This document shows positions 17,185 through 26,248 of a DNA stretch of 64,000 nucleotides, piece by piece. The stretch's first letter is position 1. Each line of letters begins with the position of its first letter. Source of the DNA: AWTP1-13 sp050248715 (GTDB lineage: Bacteria > Pseudomonadota > Alphaproteobacteria > Rhizobiales > Hyphomicrobiaceae); contig JBFWRV010000020.1 of NCBI GenBank assembly GCA_050248715.1, positions 25,988 through 89,987 on the forward strand, written 5' to 3'. The position numbers and the translations under genes are program-made. The notes under the pieces are model-generated. The model searched no databases, had not been told where the DNA came from, and saw nothing but the letters and a program-made list of their open reading frames with translations.

Positions 17185-17375
17185 TGGTCGCCAGCGATGT
17201 CCCCGATCGACGCGCGGCTCGGTGGATGCCGCGGCCGTTGGAGCAGGTGCCCTGGCTGCCGCGGCGGGCGCAGCCGTAGCGATCCTTGGCTCTGACCGTG
17301 TACCCGGCGCCGCAGACACCGCAGGTGAGCAGCCATGACAGCAGAAATCGAGGTCGGTGCAGATCATTGAGCGGC
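17185..17375 (-). pseudogene. Zinc-ribbon remnant of a large serine recombinase
   Basis: Reading the minus strand gives PLNDLHRPRFLLSWLLTCGV, then CGAGYTVRAKDRYGCARRGS and QGTCSNGRGIHRAA. This is the recombinase zinc beta-ribbon of large serine recombinases (RPRxLLSGLLxCGxCG, DRYGC, GTCxN). Upstream and downstream parts of the gene are absent, and the frame dissolves after RAA. It is a scrap of a former prophage or element and cannot function. The remaining bases of 17068-17566 show no gene. Confidence 0.7.
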
Positions 17376-17566
17376 TTTGTTGCGTGGGGTCCGTCAGCGG
17401 TCGTGCCACCTCCGCTTGCCGGCGTTTCGGCGCGACCTCTCCGGTAAGGCGCGAGCTTGGCCGGCGTACTTCGCCGGGCGCTGGGCCATGCTACGCGTCC
17501 AAGCTTTCCGAGCTCCCGCGGTCAGAGTGGCACGATAATGGATGTGCCCGACGCTGCCATGCGCAG

Positions 17567-18418
17567 TCATACGACGAGCTTGAACGTCTCGCCGTCGCGG
17601 ACGACGCGACCTGCGGTCGGGCCAGCGAAGTGCGTCCCGATCACAAGTACGGGCCCGCCCGCAAGCTCGCCGAAGATGCGGCGGCGTGTGTCCTCGGCTG
17701 CCGCCGGGTCGCAGTCGGCGGTTGAGGACCACTCCGGGTGCGCCATCTGGCAAGGGTGATGGGCGAAGTCGCCGGTGATCATGGCGCGACTGCCCTTCGA
17801 TTCAATCAAGACGCTGGCGTGGCCGGGTGTGTGCCCCGTGCTTGGCATTAGCCGGATCTCGCGGCAGATCTGATGGTCCCATTCGACGAGGTCCGCGAGG
17901 CCGCACTCGAAGACCGGTCGTATGCTGTCCGCGAACACGGGCTGCATGTCGACGCGCTCAGTCTGCGTGCTCCAGTGCTCGTACTCGACTCGGCCGAACA
18001 GGTAACGGGCGTTGGAGAAAGTTGGGACCCACCGACCGTCAACCAGCATTGTGTTCCACCCGACGTGATCGACGTGTAGGTGGGTGCACAGCACCGTATC
18101 AATGGTCTCTCGCGGAAAACCGGCCGCGGCCATGTCTTCGAGGAACCGTCCCTGCCGATCGTTCCAGGTCGGGATGCGGCGGTCCCTCTTGTCGTTGCCG
18201 AGGCAGGTATCGACGATGATGCGCCGCCCGGGCGCCTCGACGACAAGCGCGTGGATGCTCATCTTGAGGCGACCTTCCGCGTCGGCGAAGTGCGGGATCA
18301 GCCAGGAGATGGGCAGGATGGCCTCGCGCGTCGCCTGGGGCAGGATGAACCGGCTGCCGCCCGTGGTCTCAAGCTCGATGACCTTCGTGACGGTGACGTC
18401 GCCGATCTGCCATTTCAT
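17567..18418 (-). CDS. MBL-fold metallo-hydrolase (quorum-quenching lactonase-like subgroup)
   Basis: 283 residues. The metal site is HLHVDHVGWN (HxHxDH), with the downstream TPGH histidine and the aspartate in TGDFAHH. The long family has lactonases, hydrolases and sulfatase-like members; this one begins MKWQIGDVTVTKV, as in many catabolic-operon MBL proteins. ATG 18418 is used because the upstream extension has no homology. It is divergent from the CoA-transferase operon that starts 144 bp away, so the two may share a control region. Confidence 0.85.
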   Translation of the reverse strand: MKWQIGDVTVTKVIELETTGGSRFILPQATREAILPISWLIPHFADAEGRLKMSIHALVVEAPGRRIIVDTCLGNDKRDRRIPTWNDRQGRFLEDMAAAGFPRETIDTVLCTHLHVDHVGWNTMLVDGRWVPTFSNARYLFGRVEYEHWSTQTERVDMQPVFADSIRPVFECGLADLVEWDHQICREIRLMPSTGHTPGHASVLIESKGSRAMITGDFAHHPCQMAHPEWSSTADCDPAAAEDTRRRIFGELAGGPVLVIGTHFAGPTAGRVVRDGETFKLVV

Positions 18419-18561
18419 TGTCCGGCTCCCCATGGGCGCCCACTGCCCGGCCGCGAGCATATCGACGTTGTCCGCCTCGCGCGAGGACGCGCATCCCGGC
18501 CAGCGTAGACCTGGGCGCACCGTCGAGGCATGATGGGGCAATATCAGTGAGGAGATGTTCC

Positions 18562-20007
18562 GTGGCGACGGCATTTGAAGAGGTCATGGGCATTCGCGCG
18601 GGCTTCGCTAGGCTCGCGCCGCCACAATTCGGCGAGGTGACGATCACAGGCACGGACCCCGTATTCTCGACTCGGTTCAAGATCGCGGAGACCTGTGCCG
18701 CTGTCCTCGGTGGTGTCGGCGTCGCCATCTCCGATATCTGGGAGGCGAAGACCGGCCGACGCCTGGAACTCTCGATCGACGCGCGCCATGCAGCAGCCGG
18801 GCTGCGCAGCTCGAGCTACCTGCAGCGTCCCGGCCCGGAGGGAACGTTCAAGCCGGTCGTCAACAAGAACCATGAGGCGATGCGGGCGATCACGCAACCG
18901 TGGCCGACCAGGGACGGGCGCTGGGTGCTGCCGCATTTCGGCCTGCCGAACCTGCAGACAAGGATGCAGAAGGTGCTCGGCTGCGAGCCCAACCCTCAAT
19001 CGGTTGCGAAGGCTGTGGCCAGATGGGATGCGCTCGATCTCGAGGCGGCCATCGACGAGGCGCGTGTGTGCGGCGGCATGGTGCGCGCGAACGAGGAATG
19101 GCTCGCACATGCCCACGGGCAGGTGCTCGCCGCCAAGCCCATCGTCGAGATCATCAAAGTTGGCGAGAGCGATCCGGAGCCGTTGCCGAAGGGTGGCAGG
19201 CCCTTGAGCGGCATTCGCGCCTTGGACCTCACGCGCATCCTGGCTGGCCCGATGGCAGCACGTACGCTGGCTGAGCATGGCGCCGACGTGCTGATGGTCA
19301 CCGCAGAGCGCCTGCCGCAGATCGCGGAGCACGTCCTCGATACCAGTCACGGCAAGCGCAGCTGCTTCCTCGACCTGGCCCGCCGCGAGGACGCCGACCG
19401 CTTGCGAGCGTTGGTGCGCGGGGCCGATGTCTTTTCGCAGGGCTACCGCCCCGGCATGATTGCCAAGCTCGGATTTGGTCCTGAGGAGGTTGCGGCCCTT
19501 CGGCCGGGGATCGTGTATGCCTCTATCAACTGCTACGGCGCTGACGGACCCTTCAGTCATCGCGGCGGCTGGGAGCAGGTGGCGCAGACCATGACTGGTC
19601 TCTGTCATGAAGGGCGAACCAGCGAGCGCCCCGATGGTCCCGCTCTGTTGCCCGCGGCAGCCTGCGATTACACCACCGGCTATCTTGCCGCCTACGGTAT
19701 TCTGCTGGCGCTCGCCAAGCGGGCGCGGGACGGCGGTAGTTATCATGTGCGTGTGTCGCTGTGCCAGTCGGGCATGTTCATCTATCGCCAGGGCAAAGTG
19801 GTATTCCCCGGGGTGGGCCTCGATCTCTCTGCTGACGAGCTCGATGTGATCCGCATCGAGAGCCGGCCCAAGAGCGGCCCGCTGCGGCACCTGGGCCCGG
19901 TCCTCAAATTCTCCGAGGCGCGACCTCATTGGACCCGGCCGACACCGCAGCTGGGCGGCGATGCGCCCGAATGGCTGGAGGTTGGCGCTCGAGCCGCCGC
20001 CGAGTAG
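18562..20007 (+). CDS. CaiB/BaiF CoA-transferase family protein with swapped domain order
   Basis: 481 residues, first gene of the plus-strand CoA-ester operon. The normal family N-terminus (LSGIRALDLTRILAGPMAA) is found only at about residue 215, and the catalytic aspartate region (AACDYTTGYLAA, D369) follows. Residues 1-210 resemble a family C-terminal half (TRDGRWVLPHFG, then an EAAIDEARVCGGMVRANEEW segment). The order is thus reversed relative to standard ~400-residue CaiB proteins. GTG 18562 has GAGGAG seven bases upstream. It probably transfers CoA to a carboxylic acid so that the following dehydrogenases can act. Confidence 0.85.
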   Translation: MATAFEEVMGIRAGFARLAPPQFGEVTITGTDPVFSTRFKIAETCAAVLGGVGVAISDIWEAKTGRRLELSIDARHAAAGLRSSSYLQRPGPEGTFKPVVNKNHEAMRAITQPWPTRDGRWVLPHFGLPNLQTRMQKVLGCEPNPQSVAKAVARWDALDLEAAIDEARVCGGMVRANEEWLAHAHGQVLAAKPIVEIIKVGESDPEPLPKGGRPLSGIRALDLTRILAGPMAARTLAEHGADVLMVTAERLPQIAEHVLDTSHGKRSCFLDLARREDADRLRALVRGADVFSQGYRPGMIAKLGFGPEEVAALRPGIVYASINCYGADGPFSHRGGWEQVAQTMTGLCHEGRTSERPDGPALLPAAACDYTTGYLAAYGILLALAKRARDGGSYHVRVSLCQSGMFIYRQGKVVFPGVGLDLSADELDVIRIESRPKSGPLRHLGPVLKFSEARPHWTRPTPQLGGDAPEWLEVGARAAAE

Positions 20008-20046
20008 GGATTGCCGGCCTATTTGAGCTGGATGGAGAAGGCGAGC

Positions 20047-20898
20047 ATGGGCAAGCTGGACGGCCGTATCGCCATAGTGACTGGCGCCAGCCGGGGCATC
20101 GGCGAGGAGATCGCACGATTGTTCGCCAGCGAAGGAGCGCGGGTCATCTGTGCCGCAAGGACGCTGAATGACGGCGATCACCGCTTCCTGTCGGGATCGC
20201 TGTCGGCCACGGTCGGCAAGATCAAGGAGGCCGGTGGAGAGGCAATCGCGGTCGCGGTCGACATCTCCAGAGAGGAAGACTGCCAGAGGCTGGTCGAGAC
20301 CGCACGGGAGGCGTTCGGCACGGTCGACATCCTGGTCAACGACGCGGCGCTCACCTACTACAAGCCCATCATCAATTACAACGTGAAGCACTGGGTCAAG
20401 GCATTCGCCGTCAACGTGCACGGCCCCTTCATGCTGTCGCAGCTGGTGCTCCCCGGCATGATCGAGCTGCGCCGCGGGGCGATCGTAAACATCTCGTCCG
20501 GGTCGGCTATCGGCCCGGGCAGGGCCCCCTTCACCGGCGCCCGGCCGGCCAACGGCGGCACCATGTACGGCGCCACGAAGGCGGCGCTGGAGCGATTCAC
20601 GCAGGGGCTCGCGCAAGAGGTGGCCGAGCAAGGTATCGCCGTTACCGCTGTCTCTCCCTCGAAAACCGTTGCCACGCCCGGCACCGTCTATCACAAGCTC
20701 ATGAAGAGCATGGACGATCCCAGCGGCGAGCCGACCACCTTCATGGCACGCGCGGCGCTGCTGCTGGCGAGCGAACCCGCCGACAAGGTCAACGGCCGCG
20801 TCACCTACAGCCAGCAGATCCTGGGCGAGTACGGCCTCATCGACAAACCTACCGGCCGCGGTGTGACGACCAACGGCTCGGGCTATTCGCAGATCTGA
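20047..20898 (+). CDS. Short-chain dehydrogenase/reductase (SDR)
   Basis: 283-residue NAD(P)-dependent oxidoreductase. Cofactor motif TGASRGIG near residues 13-20, NDAA in place of NNAG, and the catalytic serine (NISSGSA) with YGATK for Tyr and Lys. An insertion of about 15 residues lies between the serine and tyrosine (PGRAPFTGARPANGGT). ATG 20047 is preferred over ATG 20011 or 20032 because GGAGAAGG lies upstream and the Rossmann fold begins directly. The likely reaction is oxidation of a beta-hydroxyacyl-CoA or an alcohol in the operon's pathway. Confidence 0.88.
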   Translation: MGKLDGRIAIVTGASRGIGEEIARLFASEGARVICAARTLNDGDHRFLSGSLSATVGKIKEAGGEAIAVAVDISREEDCQRLVETAREAFGTVDILVNDAALTYYKPIINYNVKHWVKAFAVNVHGPFMLSQLVLPGMIELRRGAIVNISSGSAIGPGRAPFTGARPANGGTMYGATKAALERFTQGLAQEVAEQGIAVTAVSPSKTVATPGTVYHKLMKSMDDPSGEPTTFMARAALLLASEPADKVNGRVTYSQQILGEYGLIDKPTGRGVTTNGSGYSQI

Positions 20899-20915
20899 GC
20901 GCAAGGAGACGCAGC

Positions 20916-22124
20916 ATGTTCATCCGCGCCGTAGAGCCCAACCGCAAACTCGACGCCTTCCGTGCCGAGGTATGCGCCTTCTGCGAGCGCGAGATGCCGA
21001 CCGAGGTGCGCCGCAAGCAGGCGCGTGGCCAGCATCTCGAGCGCCAAGAATATGACGCCTGGCTGAAGCGGCTGGGCTCGCGCGGCTGGCTGACGGGCAA
21101 GTGGCCGAAGGAGCACGGCGGGCTCGGCTGGACCCCCGAGCAGTTTCTCGCCTTCCAGGAGGAGTTGGGGCGTGCTGGCGCACCGCCGCTCATCTCGTTT
21201 GGCCCGACCATGGCCGGTCCCGTGATCTACACCTTCGGCACGCCCGAGCAGAAGAAGAAGTACCTTTCCGGCATCATCAGGAACGAGACCTGGTGGTGCC
21301 AGGGCTACTCGGAGCCCGGCGCTGGCTCCGACCTTGCCAGCCTCAAGACGCGCGCAGTCCGAGACGGCGACGCCTACGTGGTCAACGGCCAGAAGATCTG
21401 GACGTCGATGGCACACTGGGCCGACATGATTTTCGCTCTCGTGCGCACGGATGCCGGCGCCAAGAAGCAGGAAGGCATCTCGTTCCTGCTGATCGACATG
21501 AAGTCTCCCGGCATCACGGTGCGGCCGATCATCGGCATCACGCTCGGGCATCATCTCAACGAGGTGTTTTTCGAGAATGTGCGGGTGCCGGTCGAGAACC
21601 GGATCGGCGAGGAGAACAAGGGCTGGACCTACGCCAAGTTCCTGCTCGCCAACGAACGGGTCGGCAATGTCGACATCGCCAAGGTCGAGTCCTACCTGGC
21701 CCAGATCAGGCGGCTTCTCGACGAGACGAAGGACGGTGGGAAACCGCTCAGCCAGGAGCCGCTGTTCCAGCGGAGGCTGGCGGAGCTCGAGGTCGGCCTG
21801 GCGACCGTGAAGGCGCTGATGGCCGACCAGCTCGCCGCCGCGAGAGCCAGCGGCGCGCCCTCGCTGATGGGGGCTGCCGCTCTCAAGCTGCGCGGCACCG
21901 AATTGGTGCAGGCCATCCTGCAGACCGGGCTCGAGGCGCTGGGCCGGCACGGCATGGTCTACCAGAGCGATGCCCTCCATGCCGGCTGGAACGGCGAGCT
22001 GATCGGGCCGGAGGAATCGGCCGACGTCATCTACGAGCACCTCTATCGCCGTGCCGCCACCATTTACGGCGGCTCGAGCGAGGTGCAGAAGAACATCATC
22101 GCCACGGGCGCACTCGGGCTCTGA
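20916..22124 (+). CDS. Acyl-CoA dehydrogenase, large-subunit type
   Basis: 402-residue FAD flavoprotein. Family segments: GYSEPGAGSDLASLKTRA (FAD/substrate loop), GQKIWTSMAHWAD, ENVRVPVENRIGEENKGW and the terminal IYGGSSEVQKNIIA. The usual YEGT glutamate is a glycine here, as in subfamilies that place the base elsewhere or that work as heteromers. It is followed after 16 bases by a second, different acyl-CoA dehydrogenase, the arrangement seen for heteromeric pairs such as the pimeloyl-CoA or steroid side-chain enzymes. It introduces the alpha-beta double bond of an acyl-CoA. Confidence 0.9.
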   Translation: MFIRAVEPNRKLDAFRAEVCAFCEREMPTEVRRKQARGQHLERQEYDAWLKRLGSRGWLTGKWPKEHGGLGWTPEQFLAFQEELGRAGAPPLISFGPTMAGPVIYTFGTPEQKKKYLSGIIRNETWWCQGYSEPGAGSDLASLKTRAVRDGDAYVVNGQKIWTSMAHWADMIFALVRTDAGAKKQEGISFLLIDMKSPGITVRPIIGITLGHHLNEVFFENVRVPVENRIGEENKGWTYAKFLLANERVGNVDIAKVESYLAQIRRLLDETKDGGKPLSQEPLFQRRLAELEVGLATVKALMADQLAAARASGAPSLMGAAALKLRGTELVQAILQTGLEALGRHGMVYQSDALHAGWNGELIGPEESADVIYEHLYRRAATIYGGSSEVQKNIIATGALGL

Positions 22125-22140
22125 GGAACGAGGGTAGGGG

Positions 22141-23292
22141 ATGCCAAGCCTTTCCAGCGAGGAGCGCCAGCTCCTCCATGACAGCCTGAACGAGTTCCTC
22201 GCTGAGAACTACGGCTTCGAGCGCTGGAGGAAGCTCGCGCGCGGACCGGAGATGGAAGGCTTCGGGCGGGCCGAATGGGCGAAGTACGCCGAGCTCGGTT
22301 GGCTCGGCGTCGCATTGCCCGAGCAGGCCGGCGGGGCTGGCGGGGGTATGACGGAACTCGGCATCGTCATGGCGGGCGCCGGTCGCCACTTGGTGCTGGA
22401 GCCGCTCCTCGGCACGATCGTGCTCGGTGCCGGTGCCATCGAGCTGGCCGGCACGCCAGAACAGCGTGAGAAATTGCTGCCGCAGATCGCGGGTGGAAAG
22501 CACCTGATGGCCTTCTGTCACGCAGAGCCCGGCGCGGGCTACGCCCGCAACTGGGTGCGCACCGTAGCCAGGAAAGCCGGCTCCGGCTTCGTCATGGATG
22601 GCGAGAAGAGCTTCGCGATCGGTGCGCACGCGGCAGACACGCTCGTGGTCTCCGCGCGCATCGGATCGGACCAGGGCCCGGTCGGGCTCTTTCTCGTCCC
22701 GCGCACTGCAGAGGGCGTTCGACTCAATGTCGCGCCTGCGCTCGATGGCCGGCTCGGTGCAACCGTGGGTCTCGTTGGCGCGAAAATCGCTTCTGGGGCC
22801 AGGCTTGGAGACCGCGACGAGGACATGCTCGGTGTGATCGATCGCTTGAGCGACCGTGGCGCGATTGCAGTTTGTGCGGAGGCATGTGGCGCCATGGCGG
22901 CAGTGACGCACGCGACGGTCGAATACCTGAAGACCCGGCAGCAATTCGGCCAGCCGCTGTCCAAGTTCCAGGTGCTGCAGCACAGGCTCGTGGACATGAG
23001 CGTCTCCGGCGAGGAGGCGCGAGCCGTCGTGCACGCTGCGCTGCAGGCGCTCGACGATGGCACCTCCGGTGCGCAGCGAACGGTATGGGCGGCAAAAGCC
23101 CAGACTGCACGCGCGGCCCGGTTCGTCGGGAGCCAGGCCATCCAGCTGCACGGCGGCATGGGCATGACCGACGAGCTCGCGATTGGCCATTACTACAAGC
23201 GGCTCACGCTGTGCGAGACGCTGTTTGGCGATGGAGAATGGTACTTGCAGCGGATCGGTGCCGCTGCGACCGCGCCCGTCGTTTCCGTGTAG
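22141..23292 (+). CDS. Acyl-CoA dehydrogenase, small-subunit type
   Basis: 383 residues, partner of the preceding gene. It has the C-terminal QLHGGMGMTDELAIGHYYKR and a degenerate FAD loop (HAEPGAGYARNWVRT), typical of the second subunit in two-gene acyl-CoA dehydrogenases. Sixteen bases separate it from the first subunit. Inferred to form a heterotetramer that oxidises a bulky or branched acyl-CoA. Confidence 0.88.
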   Translation: MPSLSSEERQLLHDSLNEFLAENYGFERWRKLARGPEMEGFGRAEWAKYAELGWLGVALPEQAGGAGGGMTELGIVMAGAGRHLVLEPLLGTIVLGAGAIELAGTPEQREKLLPQIAGGKHLMAFCHAEPGAGYARNWVRTVARKAGSGFVMDGEKSFAIGAHAADTLVVSARIGSDQGPVGLFLVPRTAEGVRLNVAPALDGRLGATVGLVGAKIASGARLGDRDEDMLGVIDRLSDRGAIAVCAEACGAMAAVTHATVEYLKTRQQFGQPLSKFQVLQHRLVDMSVSGEEARAVVHAALQALDDGTSGAQRTVWAAKAQTARAARFVGSQAIQLHGGMGMTDELAIGHYYKRLTLCETLFGDGEWYLQRIGAAATAPVVSV

Positions 23293-23428
23293 GTGGCCGA
23301 CGTTGCGCGAAGCACACATCGCATGACTCATGGCGTGGGGCAGGTATCCTCAGACGTATGATTGACGTCCGCACCGCTTCGCGCCAACTTTTCGACAGAT
23401 TGCGCACGAGTGGAGGAGCTTCGACCAG

Positions 23429-24604
23429 ATGAGTCTTAAAGGCATGGCCTACATCGTCGGAGCCTACGAGCACCCGACGCGAAAGGCACCCGACAAATCG
23501 CTGGCGCAGCTGCATGCCGAGGTTGCCAAGGGCGCGCTAGATGACGCAGGATTAAGCAAAAGTGACGTCGACGGCTATTTCTGCGCTTCGGGCGATACGC
23601 CGGGCCTGGGTGGCCTGTCGATGATCGAGTACATGGGGCTGAATCTCCGCCACATCGATGCGACCGACACCGGCGGTTCCTCCTATAACGTGCATGTCGG
23701 CCATGCGCTCGAGGCGATCGCGGCGGGACGCTGTAACGTCGCGCTCGTGACGCTCGCGGGAAGGCCGCGCTCGGAGGGCATGGCGACCGGCACCGCGCCG
23801 CGCATGGGCAACGCGCAGCAACCTGACGTGCAGTTCGAGTTCCCCTACGGACCGGCAACCGCCAACATGTACGCCATGGCAGCCCGCCGCCACATGCATG
23901 AGTTCGGCACCACGTCCGAGCAACTCGCCTGGGTGAAAGTAGCTGCATCCCACCACGCACAACACAATCCCCAGGCGATGCTGCCGAAGGTGGTGACGGT
24001 CGAGGAGGTTGTGAATTCTCCAATGGTCGCCAATCCGCTGCATCGGCTCGACTGCTGCGTCATCTCGGACGGGGGCGGCGCGCTGGTGATCGCCAGGCCC
24101 GAGATCGCAAAGAGCCTGAAACGCCCGAAGGTGAAGATCATCGGCGCCGGTGAGGCCAACAAGATCCAGGGCGGCGGCGTCGGTCTTGACCTCACCTATT
24201 CCGGTGGCCGCGACTCGGCCAAAGCTGCATTCGAGATGGCAGGCGTGAAGCCATCCGACATCAAATACGCGTCGATCTACGACAGCTTCACCATCACGGT
24301 GGTAATGCAGATCGAGGACCTCGGCTTCTGCAAGAAAACCGAGGGCGGCAAGTTTGTCGCGGACGGCAACTTGATCTCCGGTATCGGCAAGCTGCCCTTC
24401 AACACGGATGGTGGCGGGCTCTGCTCCAACCATCCGGGCAACCGCGGCGGCATGACCAAGGTCATCGAGGCGGTCCGGCAGGCGCGGGGCGAGGCCCACC
24501 CGAAGGTGCAGGTCAAGAACCACGACATCGTTTTGGCGCACGGCACGGGCGGCTCGCTCGCGACACGCCACGTCGGGTCAACCGTTATTCTCGAACGGGA
24601 GTAG
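23429..24604 (+). CDS. Thiolase-fold protein (SCP-x/Ltp2-like) without the canonical nucleophilic cysteine
   Basis: 391 residues. The thiolase fold is clear (ISDGGGALVIARPEIAKS, YDSFT at 284-288, NHPGNRGG with H335). In true thiolases a cysteine sits in the loop before the long core helix. Here that loop reads DTGGSSYNVHVGHAL (80-94) with Ser/Gly and no cysteine. The Ltp2 retro-aldolases of steroid side-chain degradation have the same loss and use tyrosines. The gene is followed six bases later by a DUF35 protein, the known partner class. ATG 23429 has GGAGGAG upstream. Predicted role: carbon-carbon cleavage of a beta-hydroxyacyl-CoA. Confidence 0.85.
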   Translation: MSLKGMAYIVGAYEHPTRKAPDKSLAQLHAEVAKGALDDAGLSKSDVDGYFCASGDTPGLGGLSMIEYMGLNLRHIDATDTGGSSYNVHVGHALEAIAAGRCNVALVTLAGRPRSEGMATGTAPRMGNAQQPDVQFEFPYGPATANMYAMAARRHMHEFGTTSEQLAWVKVAASHHAQHNPQAMLPKVVTVEEVVNSPMVANPLHRLDCCVISDGGGALVIARPEIAKSLKRPKVKIIGAGEANKIQGGGVGLDLTYSGGRDSAKAAFEMAGVKPSDIKYASIYDSFTITVVMQIEDLGFCKKTEGGKFVADGNLISGIGKLPFNTDGGGLCSNHPGNRGGMTKVIEAVRQARGEAHPKVQVKNHDIVLAHGTGGSLATRHVGSTVILERE

Positions 24605-24610
24605 AGGATT

Positions 24611-24997
24611 ATGGCCGAGAAAATCTATCCAGCGGTTCCCCCGACGCCCGGCAGCGAGCCCTACTGGGAAGGCGCGAAGGCCGGCAAGCTGTTGGTCAAG
24701 TGGTGCCAGGACTGCAGGAAGCCCCACTACTATCCGCGCGGCGTCTGCCCGCACTGCCTCTCCACCAACCTCGAGTGGAGGGAGGCCAAGGGGACCGGCG
24801 AAATCTACACCTACTCGATCATGCACGCTGCCAAGCCTGCCTACGTCATCGCCTATGTGACGCTCGACGAGGGTGTCTCCATGCTGACCAATATCGTCGA
24901 GGTCGACCCGGCGAAAGTGAAGGTCGGGCAGAAGGTGAAGGTGGTCTTCAAGCCGAGCGAGGGTGACGGCAAGTTGCCCTGCTTCACTCCGGTCTGA
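24611..24997 (+). CDS. DUF35 OB-fold/zinc-ribbon protein, partner of the thiolase-like enzyme
   Basis: 128 residues: a rubredoxin-like zinc ribbon (C32, C35, C46, C49: CxxC-x10-CxxC) followed by an OB-fold (residues about 60-125, GTGEIYTYSIMHAAKPAYVI). DUF35 proteins bind thiolase-fold partners and are required for activity of acyltransferases and Ltp2-type aldolases. The gap to the upstream gene is six bases, so translation is probably coupled. No MaoC hydratase domain is fused, unlike ChsH2. Confidence 0.9.
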   Translation: MAEKIYPAVPPTPGSEPYWEGAKAGKLLVKWCQDCRKPHYYPRGVCPHCLSTNLEWREAKGTGEIYTYSIMHAAKPAYVIAYVTLDEGVSMLTNIVEVDPAKVKVGQKVKVVFKPSEGDGKLPCFTPV

Positions 24998-25064
24998 CCC
25001 GCACCTGGACGAAGCACGGCCAAGCAGTGCAACGCAAACAAAGGACCCAACTGGGGAGACGCCC

Positions 25065-25991
25065 ATGAATCTCGAAGGCAAAGCGGGCATCGTGACGGGG
25101 GCCGGTCGCGGCATTGGCCGCGGCATCGCGCTGCTGATGGCCAAGGAAGGCGCCAAGGTCGTCGTCAACGACCCCGGCGCCGGTCGCAACGGCGAGGTCA
25201 CGGACGAGCGCCCCGCCGACGAAGTAGTGGCGGAGATCACTAAGGCCGGCGGCAAGGCGATCGCCAACTACGACTCGGTCGCCAACTACGTCAGCGCCGG
25301 CCTGATGGTGAAGCAGTGCGCCGAGACCTTCGGCAGGATCGACTTCGTTGTCAACTCGGCCGGCATGCTGCGCGAACGCATGATCTGGAACATGACCGAG
25401 GACGACTTCGACGCCGTCATTTCCGTGCATCTGAAAGGCACATGGAATATGTGCCACCATGCCATCAAGCTCATGCGCAGCGAACGCTTCGGTCGCGTCG
25501 TCAACTTTTCCTCGGACGCCTTCAAAGGCTCGGTCGGCCAGTGCAACTACGCGGCCGCCAAGGCCGGCATCATCGGCCTGACGCGAACGATTGCGCGCGA
25601 ATGCGGCCGCTACGGCATCACGGCCAACTCCATGTGCCCGTTCGCCGCCACCCGCATGACGGTCAACGATGCCGTCATCGCCAACTGGAAGCGCCGCGTC
25701 GAAAGCGGGCTGCTCACGCAAGCCGAGTTCGAGACGCGCATGAAGATGCCGGGGCCCGAGTTCGTAGCGCCGATGGTCGCCTACCTCTGCACGGACGCGG
25801 CCAAGGACATTAACGGTCAGATCTTCCACACCGAGAAATCCCACTATCACACCTACTACTACGGCGAGGTCGCGCGCTCGATCTACAAGTATGAGAACAA
25901 CGGCGAGTTCACGGTTGACGAGCTGATCGACCTCATTCCGACCTCCCTGATGGCCGGCATCCCGAACGTTGCTCCGGCGGAGGAGACCTGA
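25065..25991 (+). CDS. SDR family oxidoreductase (peroxisomal MFE-like)
   Basis: 308 residues with TGAGRGIGRGIA, a conserved ND...GAGR loop, NSAG, catalytic serine (NFSSDAF) and NYAAAKAG for Tyr and Lys. The opening (VTGAGRGIGRG then KVVVNDPGAGRNG) is the style of (3R)-hydroxyacyl-CoA dehydrogenases. ATG 25065 follows GGGGAGACGCCC; the in-frame extension upstream is unsupported. Last enzyme of the CoA-ester operon; predicted to oxidise a hydroxyacyl-CoA intermediate. Confidence 0.88.
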   Translation: MNLEGKAGIVTGAGRGIGRGIALLMAKEGAKVVVNDPGAGRNGEVTDERPADEVVAEITKAGGKAIANYDSVANYVSAGLMVKQCAETFGRIDFVVNSAGMLRERMIWNMTEDDFDAVISVHLKGTWNMCHHAIKLMRSERFGRVVNFSSDAFKGSVGQCNYAAAKAGIIGLTRTIARECGRYGITANSMCPFAATRMTVNDAVIANWKRRVESGLLTQAEFETRMKMPGPEFVAPMVAYLCTDAAKDINGQIFHTEKSHYHTYYYGEVARSIYKYENNGEFTVDELIDLIPTSLMAGIPNVAPAEET

Positions 25992-26248
25992 GCTTGCCGA
26001 ACTGATGCCTGACTTCGGGCCGCTCCGGGTCAAGAGCCCGATGCCGCCTAGGAAGCCCCCGATCGCAGTTTGAATCGCCAATGCAGCGACCGGGCGGGTC
26101 GTGCCGGCTCGGGGCCGATGCAATGCAGCATTGGGGGCACATGGTGCACGGTTGCCTAACTCGCGCCGCCCCCGTAGCCTTGTCCCCGATTGAAAGTCTG
26201 CGCGTCGTATGCGCCTGATCCGACGAACCGCGACCCGGGAAGCGCAGT

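Noticed and set aside
18544..20904. Very long minus-strand open frame (786 residues)
   Set aside because: It is the complement of the CoA-transferase and SDR genes, whose domains and ribosome sites are clear; the minus product has no domain.
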